Shown here: positions 55,771 to 64,000 of the stretch, piece by piece
Layout of the letters: every line of letters starts with the position of its first letter
Numbering within the stretch: position 1 is the first letter of the stretch
DNA from: Rutidosis leptorrhynchoides
Taxonomy: Eukaryota; Streptophyta; Magnoliopsida; Asterales; Asteraceae
Reading direction: 5' to 3'
Assembly (NCBI RefSeq): GCF_046630445.1
Contig: NC_092339.1
Span: 55,599,501 to 55,663,500, forward strand
Length of the DNA stretch: 64,000 nucleotides
Program-made: the position numbers and the translations under genes
The notes under the pieces: model-generated
What the model was told of the DNA's origin: nothing
Seen by the model: only the letters and a program-made list of their open reading frames with translations
Databases searched by the model: none

Positions 55771-58700
55771 TGTAGTGACCCGAACTTTTCCATGTTTATA
55801 TATATTAATTAAGATTGATATTTACATGATTAAATGTTTCTAACATGTTAAGCAATCAAACTTGTTAAGACTTGATTAATTGAAATATGTTTCATATAGA
55901 CAATTGACCACCCAAGTTGACCGGTGATTCACGAACGTTAAAACTTGTAAAAACTATATGATGACATATATATGGATATATATATAGTTAACATGATACT
56001 ATGATAAGTAAACATATCATTAAGTATATTAACAATGAACTACATATGTAAAAACAAGACTACTAACTTAATGATTTTTAAACGAGACATATATGTAACG
56101 ATTATCGTTGTAAAGACATTTAATGTATATATATCATATTAAGAGATACTCATACATGATAATATCATGATAACATAATAATTTAAAATCTCATTTGATA
56201 TTATAAACATTGGGTTAACAACATTTAACAAGATCGTTAACCTAAAGGTTTCAAAACAACACTTACATGTAACGACTAACGATGACTTAACGACTCAGTT
56301 AAAATGTATATACATGTAGTGTTTTAATATGTATTTATACACTTTTGAAAGGCTTCAATACACTTATCAAAATACTTCTACTTAACAAAAATGGTTACAA
56401 TTACATCCTTGTTCAGTTTCATCAACAATTCTACTCGTATGCACCCTTATTCGTACTCATACAATACACAGCTTTTAGATGTATGTGCTATTGGTATATA
56501 CACTCCAATGATTAGCTCTTAGCAGCCCATTTGAGTCACCTAACACATGTAGGAACCATCATTTGGCAACTAGCATGAAATATCTCGTAAAATTACAAAA
56601 ATATGAGTAATCATTCATGACTTATTTACATGAAAACAAAATTACATATCCTTTATATCTAATCCATACACCAACGACCAAAAACACCTACAAACACTTT
56701 CATTCTTCAATTTTCTTCATCTAATTGATCTCTCTCAAGTTCTATCTTCAAGTTCTAAGTGTTCTTCATAAATTCTACAAGTTCTAGTTACATAAAATCA
56801 AGAATACTTTCAAGTTTGCTAGCTCACTTCCAATCTTGTAAGGTGATCATCCAACCTCAATAAATCTTTGTTTATTACAGTAGGTTATCATTCTAATACA
56901 AGGTAATAATCATATTCAAACTTTGGTTCAATTTCTATAACTCTAACAATCTTATTTCAAGTGATGATCTTACTTGAACTTGTTTTCGTGTCATGATTCT
57001 GCTTCAAGAACTTCGAGCCATCCAAGGATCCGTTGAATCTATATCCATTTTTCTCTTTTACAGTAGGTTTATCCAAGGAACTTAAGGTAGTAATGATGTT
57101 CATAACATCATTTGATTCATACATATAAAGCTATCTTATTCGAAGGTTTAAACTTGTAATCACTAGAACATAGTTTAGTTAATTCTAAACTTGTTCGCAA
57201 ACAAAAGTTAATCCTTCTAACTTGACTTTTAAAATCAACAAAAAACATGTTCTATATCTATATGATATGCTAACTTAATGATTTAAAACCTGGAAACACG
57301 AAAAACACCGTAAAACTGGATTTACGCCGTCGTAGTAACACCGCGGGCTGTTTTGGGTTAGTTAATTAAAAACTATGATAAACTTTGATTTAAAAGTTGT
57401 TATTCTGAGAAAATGATTTTTATTATGAACATGAAACTATATCCAAAAATTATGGTTAAACTCAAAGTGGAAGTATGTTTTCTAAAATAGTCATCTAGAC
57501 GTCGTTCTTTCGACTGAAATGACTACCTTTACAAAAACGACTTGTAACTTATTTTTCTGACTATAAACCTATACATTTTCTGTTTAGATTCATAAAATAG
57601 AGTTCAATATGAAACCATAGCAATTTGATTCACTCAAAACGGATTTAAAATGAAGAAGTTATGGGTAAAACAAGATTGGATAATTTTTCTCATTTTAGCT
57701 ACGTGAAAATTGGTAACAAATCTATTCCAACCATAACTTAATCAACTTGTATTGTATATTATGTAATCTTGAGATACCATAGACACGTATACAATGTTTC
57801 GACCTATCATGTCGACACATCTATATATATTTCGGAACAACCATAGACACTCTATATGTGAATGTTGGAGTTAGCTATACAGGGTTGAGGTTGATTCCAA
57901 AATATATATAGTTTGATTTGTGATCAATACTGAGATACGTATACACTGGGTCGTGGATTGATTCAAGATAATATTTATCGATTTATTTCTGTACATCTAA
58001 CTGTGGACAACTAGTTGTAGGTTACTAACGAGGACAGCTGACTTAATAAACTTAAAACATCAAAATATATTAAAAGTGTTGTAAATATATTTTGAACATA
58101 CTTTGATATATATGTATATATTGTTATAGGTTCGTGAATCAACCAGTGGCCAAGTCTTACTTCCCGACGAAGTAAAAATCTGTGAAAGTGAGTTATAGTC
58201 CCACTTTTAAAATCTAATATTTTTGGGATGAGAATACATGCAGGTTTTATAAATAATTTACAAAATAGACACAAGTACGTGAAACTACATTCTATGGTTG
58301 AATTATCAAAATCGAATATGCCCCTTTTTTTATTAAGTCTGGTAATCTAAGAATTAGGGAACAGACACCCTAATTGACGCGAATCCTAAAGATAGATCTA
58401 TTGGGCCTAACAAACCCCATCCAAAGTACCGGATGCTTTAGTACTTCGAAATTTATATCATATCCGAAGGGTGTCCCGGAATGATGGGGATATTCTTATA
58501 TATGCATCTTGTTAATGTCGGTTACCAGGTGTTCACCATATGAATGATTTTTATCTCTATGTATGGGATGTGTATTGAAATATGAAATCTTGTGGTCTAT
58601 TATTATGATTTGATATATAGGTTAAACCTATAACTCACCAACATTTTTGTTGACGTTTTAAGCATGTTTATTCTCAGGTGATTATTAAGAGCTTCCGCTG

Positions 58701-59020
58701 TCGCATACTTAAATAAGGACGAGATTTGGAGTCCATGCTTGTATGATATTGTGTAAAAACTGCATTCAAGAAACTTATTTTGTTGTAACATATTTGTATT
58801 GTAAACCATTATGTAATGGTCGTGTGTAAACAGGATATTTTAGATTATCATTATTTGATAATCTACGTAAAGCTTTTTAAACCTTTATTGATGAAATAAA
58901 GGTTATGGTTTGTTTTAAAATGAATGCAGCCTTTGAAAAACGTCTCATATAGAGGTCAAAACCTCGCAACGAAATCAATTAATATGGAACGTTTTTAATC
59001 AATAAGAACGGGACATTTCA
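55771..59020 (+). mobile_element. Solo family-A LTR with TSD TTCTT
   Basis: A 3250-bp LTR in the opposite orientation to those at 24368 and 30696. It runs from TGTAGTGACCC to GGGACATTTCA, flanked by TTCTT at 55766-55770 and 59021-59025. It interrupts element E; element 2 keeps the uninterrupted sequence near 14485. The frames at 58011-58274 and 58603-58809 mirror frames in the other LTR copies. Confidence 0.95.
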
Positions 59021-59025
59021 TTCTT

Positions 59026-59462
59026 CATTATGCCACTTGTTGGATTCTGATAGATTAAAATCCAAATATGAAATTGAATGAAAATGGTTATTCTGTGGTG
59101 AATCAGATTCGTATATCTGTGGATGTAAGTAGTATGGTAATTGACCGTTGAATCAGATTCGAAGAATGTACAGTGTAACTTATGAATGTGAAATCTAAAT
59201 ATTCCTCGGGTATTACCTACCCGTTAAAATATTTTCATCATTAACAGTTTGTACGAAAGAATTTTTAATTACAATCTTTATGAAAATATATATACATATA
59301 TATTTTATTCAGATGTAATCATGGATTTAATGAGTCAATATGATATTAAACTCATTTGATTTACCGTTAGAACAAGAATATATAATCTCTAAAACATTAG
59401 AGATTACATAATCGTCATGTCGAACGAAGATAAATAATGTAGAACGATTCATAGAACGATGA
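59026..59462 (-). other. Element E interior downstream of ORF1, non-coding
   Basis: It holds the internal polypurine-like hairpin (59206-59227) and the inverted repeat TCTCTAAAACATTAGAGA at 59391-59408. Confidence 0.55.
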
Positions 59463-59972
59463 TTATACTCGAGGTACAGAATGAGATGTTGAGGCATGGA
59501 TTGTTGAAACTTGGGTTGTTGGTGGTACTGGTGCCATTGGTGCTGAGGCTGGTGATGTTACTGGTGTTGGTGATACTGCTGGTGCTTGCAAATTGTATAC
59601 CGTGCTCTCTAAAGTTAATACTCGATCTCGGAGTTCTCTAACTTCTTCTACTAACCCTGGTTGATTATCAGTGTGAGGTATAGGTCGGATATCTTCTCTA
59701 GTTCCGTTAATTGTAGCTTCAAGATGAAAAATTCTTGCAAATAGGGTATAAACGGTGTTGCGAACAGGTTCGCCGGTGAGCGGTTCAAGTACTCCAAGGT
59801 TAGGTGGTAGATTTGATTCATGATATGGAGTACCTTCTTCCCTTCTCCATAGGGTGAGTATGTCACGAACCCACCCCCATTTTCTCCAGTAATCACGGTA
59901 GTTGATTGGTTGGTGTGCTCCTGTGACGCTGTCTTCGGAGTCAGAGGAACTTGGTCGATTCGTAGAGGCCAT
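59463..59972 (-). CDS. ORF1 of the non-autonomous family (element E)
   Basis: 169 codons from the Met at 59972 (MASTNRPSSSDSEDSVTG). That start is chosen because element D's ORF begins at the same distance before the shared GAHQPI/GIDQPI motif; an upstream Met at 60122 would add 50 residues of leader-like sequence. Landmarks: YWRKWGWVRDILTLWRREEG, LTGEPVRNTVYTLFARI, TDNQPGLVEEVRELRDRV, then a Pro/Ala/Ser/Thr-rich tail from about residue 130 (TPVTSPASAPMAPVPP) that D's ORF lacks. The acidic Ser-rich N-terminus and coiled-coil C-terminal half are shared with D. Function unknown. Confidence 0.65.
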   Translation of the reverse strand: MASTNRPSSSDSEDSVTGAHQPINYRDYWRKWGWVRDILTLWRREEGTPYHESNLPPNLGVLEPLTGEPVRNTVYTLFARIFHLEATINGTREDIRPIPHTDNQPGLVEEVRELRDRVLTLESTVYNLQAPAVSPTPVTSPASAPMAPVPPTTQVSTIHASTSHSVPRV

Positions 59973-60176
59973 CTTACGCGATCTCAGGAAAGATTTTTGG
60001 TATGAAGAGTTTAGTGATAGCAATTGATAGTTGGATGATATTCTTAATGCATAATTTGCATAGATATATATAGTACCAGGATCCCTTAAATTAAGGAGAA
60101 ATTTACGAGAGATATCAGGCAAGGTCTACAGTAACAGATACGCTAAGATATGAATTGTCAGATACGCTAAGATATG

Positions 60177-60981
60177 ACTCGAGTTGTGATGTGAACCAAA
60201 GAGTCGGTAGCATCATGACAAATGCGTATGGTGTGAACCAAAGAGCCGGTAGCACCATGACGTGAGAATGGTTAACCATGGTTGTGTATTGTTTTGTAGC
60301 ATATTATATTATGTCGATTATATGTTATTGATTACCCTAGTAGCAGTTTGTTGGAGATTATTAGCTTTGTACTTGAGATGGTATGCTAATTGTATTGCTA
60401 GCGTGTATGCGGTATATGGGTAAGTGATTGCAAGTAGGTATGTTATATATATATGGGTATAATTATTGCATTCACTAAGCTTTGCTTACCCTCTCGTTGT
60501 TTATCTTTTTATAGGCTCCGTCGTTGACAAAGGTAAGGGCCTTCGATTGGATTAGAGATCCCGCTTGTTGTTTAGGGGACGCTTTTGAGATGTGATGGCT
60601 TTTGGAGTTTGACCGAGATATGGGTAGTTTAACCCCAAACACCATGCTCTTAGTGTCGTTTGGAATTTAAACTAGTGCGGTCAAAACTCGAACTTTTGTA
60701 TGAAACTCGTAAAACGGCCGATGTGGGCCCCGTTTTGTAAAACTCATTTTATTGTTGAATCGTGTGAGTTTTAACCATTATAACATATTGTGAAAAGCGT
60801 TTCGTCTAAATATGTCGGGAAGTGGGAGATCTTTAATTGATAATTGATGAAATCGGACAGAACTGAATGTGGGCCTGTGCGCGCCGCGCACCCTGAGGTG
60901 TGCGTGTGGCGCACTCCACTGTATATATAAAAAAAATATATATTACACATGTTCGATTGTATATTGTGTTGGGTTGTTACA
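60177..60981 (+). mobile_element. Truncated S-like LTR
   Basis: It matches the 3' part of solo LTR S: GGTTAACCATGGTT near 60271, TTGCATTCACTAAGC, the acceptor-like CTTTTTATAG near 60515, and the end GTTGGGTTGTTACA at 60981. Its left part, element E's primer site and the first ~0.7 kb of E's LTR are missing, so one deletion probably removed all three. It has two hairpin-like repeats at 60187-60258 and the odd palindrome GTGCGCGCCGCGCAC at 60877-60891. Confidence 0.75.
60187..60258 (+). repeat. Two hairpin units with covarying stems
   Basis: Unit 1 pairs TGATG (60187-60191) with CATCA (60211-60215). Unit 2 pairs ATGGTG (60228-60233) with CACCAT (60253-60258). The loops are nearly identical (TGAACCAAAGAG, then CGGTAG). 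The stem change GATG/CATC to GGTG/CACC is compensatory. Confidence 0.75.
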
Positions 60982-61315
60982 AATTACTTGTGAATATTTC
61001 GTAAAACATTTATAAAAATTGCGCATGTATTCTCAGCCCAAAAATATAAAGGGTAAAAAGGCAAATGAAACTCACAATCCAATATTTTGTAGTAAAAATA
61101 TTCATACGACGATACTGAACAACGTAGGGTTGGCCTCGGATTCACGAACCTATATTATTTATGTATATATTAACACATATAATTGAAGTCAAATAATTTA
61201 TGTATTATTATTAATATAACTGTTATTTTAGTAATTCATGTGTAAATATATTTATTTTATTAATTTATAAGATATAATTTTATTAAGTAAATTTTATGTA
61301 ACTAACTTTTATTGT

Positions 61316-61514
61316 AATAATAATAATAATAATAATAATATTAATATTAATATTAATATTGATAATACTAATAATATAGTTGTATTGGTAAAAGTAATAA
61401 TAATAATGATAGTAATAATATTAAAAATGATAAAAATATTAATAATAGTGTTAATACCAATAATGATAAAAATAATAATAATTTTAATGAAAATATTAAT
61501 TTTTAATAATGAGG

Positions 61515-61587
<73 letters not shown>

Positions 61588-61607
61588 TAATAATAATAAT
61601 AATAAGT
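61316..61607. repeat. AAT microsatellite region
   Basis: AAT runs at 61316-61340 and 61518-61607, joined by AT-rich sequence. The poly-Leu and poly-Asn frames here are translations of the microsatellite. Confidence 0.95.
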
Positions 61608-61633
61608 AAACTACCTCAAAAGAGTAGTCCTAG

Positions 61634-61715
61634 AAAAAAATGACCAAGTCCGGGTTTGAACCCGAGACCTCTCGCTTAAAGACAACCACTCCAAACCATT
61701 CCTCTAGTTGTTCAT
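61634..61715 (-). ncRNA. tRNA-like (SINE-like) module in the element E LTR
   Basis: The minus strand reads an A-box-like AACTAGAGGAATGG, then a strong B box CGGGTTCAAACCCGG, and a T7 run (61634-61640) as a possible pol III terminator. It is followed in the same direction by an ATT tract, exactly as in element 2. It could be a tRNA-derived SINE or a resident part of the LTR. Confidence 0.6.
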
Positions 61716-64000
61716 TTCTGATTATATCACAACTTAAATCTATTTAACCATATATTTCGTTTCCATCATCATAATATGCAAGGCATCACCATTATCTATC
61801 CGTTATCAACACAATTCGTATCACCATCATCATCATACTAATATAGTATAACAATATTATCATGCATCATATCCACGATCATCTTCATTCAAATCGTAAC
61901 ATCATCAATTCGATTCCCCTTTATCATTGTATACATATTATTGTTATTTCAACAGCCATATACGCAGGTTCTAGGCTTAGAATCATGACTCAAATAAAAC
62001 ATATTAGCAGCCCACATAAGCAGCCCGTTAACAAAAGGAATACGTTTTAAAATTTGTTGAAGTTTATAATTACCAACTCCTAGCCAAAATGGTCGGCCAA
62101 CATGTACCATGTCCCACTCGCCTAATCATTTAAATATATCAGATCAATACTTGATGTAATCATGCCAATCTATTGTGGTAGGAACATTTGGAAAGTTTGG
62201 ATATCCCACGTCTTCATCTAATGTCCAAAAGCAAACCGAAGTGGGGCACATTTTGATGATTAAAACATAAGAACAATTCGAGTAGGTGATAGATTAGGTA
62301 AACAAAGCTCGATGAGCAAATGGTTGTGGGGTTCGGTTGGGACGTGCGTAGGGTTCATCTAGGATTAAAATATAAACATCACAATTATTCTAAATGGAAC
62401 GTACCCCTTTTTCTTTTAGTGATTAAATCTGTCGGCCATCATAGTGACAATTGGTACCACCTAATCCATTATATATTTCGGAGTACATTAATTCAATCAA
62501 CGGCGACTTAAACTGTGAATATATATATATATATATATATATGGCTCATGACCCACTCCTTCAATCTTACTATCATTTAAAAACAAAAATAAAAATTTAC
62601 GATGCAGCAGCTTTCGGTTTAGGTGCGTGATGATGGTTCGAAAAAAAAAAACAATAGTAGATGGTTACCGGATTGGTGGTGTTTGGTTCCTCTAAGGCTT
62701 GAGCAGAAACAGTTAACGATTTAAGGTGTTAACTGGCTTTGAACAGAAACAAAGGTATCGTACAGTAGGTTAATCTTTAGTGGTTGTTTTACAACAATTG
62801 AAACAGCAATCGTTGTAGCACAAAACAGATGCTATATTAATAAGAAAGGTGGCGATTTGATGATTGTTCATGGTTGGTTTGTGGGTTGAATGAAAACAGA
62901 AAAATATAAGTAAGTTTCGATTAACATGGCAGGGTTATGATTGGGTTGTTGTTAATTGTGGTGTTTTCGGATATAACCCAAATGGTAGTAGCAGTTCTTG
63001 ATTACAGCAAAAAGTTCTATGGTGATGATGGGTTGTCATGGGGAGTTTTGGTTTGATCGAGAAGCAAACAGATACAACAGTAGTGTTAGTTGTAACCCGG
63101 TATTTTACAAGTTGGTTCGGTTGGTGTTCGAAATCTTGATGATGGTTTCGTTGATGGTGTATGCCAAATCAAAAAGTGGTGGAGATTGTGTTTGTGACTC
63201 TCATCAATATTAGTATGCAGAGAATATGAGATGGTTGATTGATTTTTGTAGAGTTGTTGATCGACAAAGAATCATAAGTGATGCAGGAAATCAAATAAAA
63301 TTTGATTTGAAGTATAACTAATCTGTACTGGGAATCGGTCACCTACATTTATATTGACAAATTGAAACACATTTGAATCCTATGATTTAATTACAGATTA
63401 ATCTGTATTTATATTTGTATTTAATTGTATTTACATGCACATATATATAGCTGTATTTATATTTATATAGTATATTTAATCTTATTAACTAATACATATA
63501 ACATTAATAATACTATTCTTAATATTGTAATTAATAATAATAATAATAAATATTTGTAACAACATAAGTAATAATAATAATATTATTGCTAATAATAATA
63601 ACTATAAGATTTATAACATTAATATTATTAGTAATAATATTAATAACAATACTAATTTTATTAATGATAATAATACTATTAATAACTAATACACTTTGTT
63701 CTTTATCACACTTCATGTCTATATGTCATATATTGAATTTAATAATATTAATGATACTGATATAATAATAATTTAATAATAATGATAGTATGGTGTATCT
63801 TACAATTTTTAATATACGTAAATTCGTTATTAACTTCGTCAAGAAGTTAACGGGATTATATAATGAACTCAAAGTTATCATGTTATAATATATATAGATA
63901 TATATGCATCTATATTCATATACACATAATTATTTACAATTAATTGTTCGTGAATCGCCGAAAATGGTCAAAGGTTCACTGAATCCACATAAGTAGTTCA

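Larger units (their letters stand above)
60982..64000 (-). repeat. Element E, 5' LTR (right copy, both ends missing)
   Basis: 60982-61160 matches element D's LTR from about 42232, and 61827-64000 matches E's left LTR. It contains the motif GGATTCACGAACC at 61139, its complement GTTCGTGAATC near 63944, AAT microsatellites and a tRNA-like module. It runs off the window. Confidence 0.85.

Noticed and set aside
61309..61609. Poly-Leu and poly-Asn proteins
   Set aside because: Direct translations of AAT microsatellites.
61634..61715. True tRNA gene
   Set aside because: It has A and B boxes but I cannot fold a convincing acceptor stem and anticodon arm by eye, so it is reported as tRNA-like only.

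Overview
This window is intergenic plant DNA built almost entirely from LTR retrotransposons inserted into one another. It is AT-rich, with no rRNA, no complete tRNA gene and no convincing host gene. Chromodomain Ty3/gypsy polyproteins, an Athila-type element, initiator-Met and Asp-like primer sites and multi-kilobase LTRs point to a dicot nuclear genome. The LTR families look like those common in Asteraceae, but that placement is recognition from memory and is tentative. || Layout, left to right. 1-1371 is the end of an LTR (family A). 1372-2081 plus 21461-24367 is one family-A element on the minus strand (element A), split by a complete, young chromovirus (element 1, 2082-21460, minus strand, intact 1472-codon gag-pol). 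The right LTR of element 1 is itself split by a very young non-autonomous element (element 2, 10770-19207, plus strand). Both nested insertions keep perfect 5-bp target duplications (ATTTC and ACTTG). The sister element B at 27658-30695 shows the uninterrupted ATTTC site. Family-A LTRs lie at 24368-27657 and 30696-33969, and a solo copy lies at 55771-59020. The LTR at 30696-33969 is shared by element B and a truncated pol end (element C, 34005-34628). || 35020-41504 is the inside of a second non-autonomous element (D, minus strand), split by a solo LTR (S, 37455-39853, TSD TTGTT). Its LTR is 41505-45264. 45265-50733 is a truncated Athila-like element with one LTR. 50734-64000 is a third non-autonomous element (E, minus strand) with both LTRs partly present, interrupted by the family-A solo LTR and a truncated S-like LTR (60177-60981). 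|| How the parts may work together (inference). Element 1 carries a full gag-protease-RT-RNase H-integrase-chromodomain protein and could supply proteins in trans. Elements 2, D and E lack gag-pol but keep a primer site, a leader shared with element 1, and two small ORFs of their own. Elements A and B carry two ORFs upstream of gag: an acidic repeat protein, also present in element 1, and an F-box/Sel1-like protein that looks captured from the host. || The most unusual signals are six hairpins with one invariant 10-nt loop and compensatory stem changes in solo LTR S (38822-39046); odd palindromes sharing a CGCCG centre in unrelated LTRs; tRNA-like A-box/B-box/T-run modules in the LTRs of elements 2 and E; an inverted-repeat pair in every gypsy-type LTR that changes in concert; and the captured F-box ORF.
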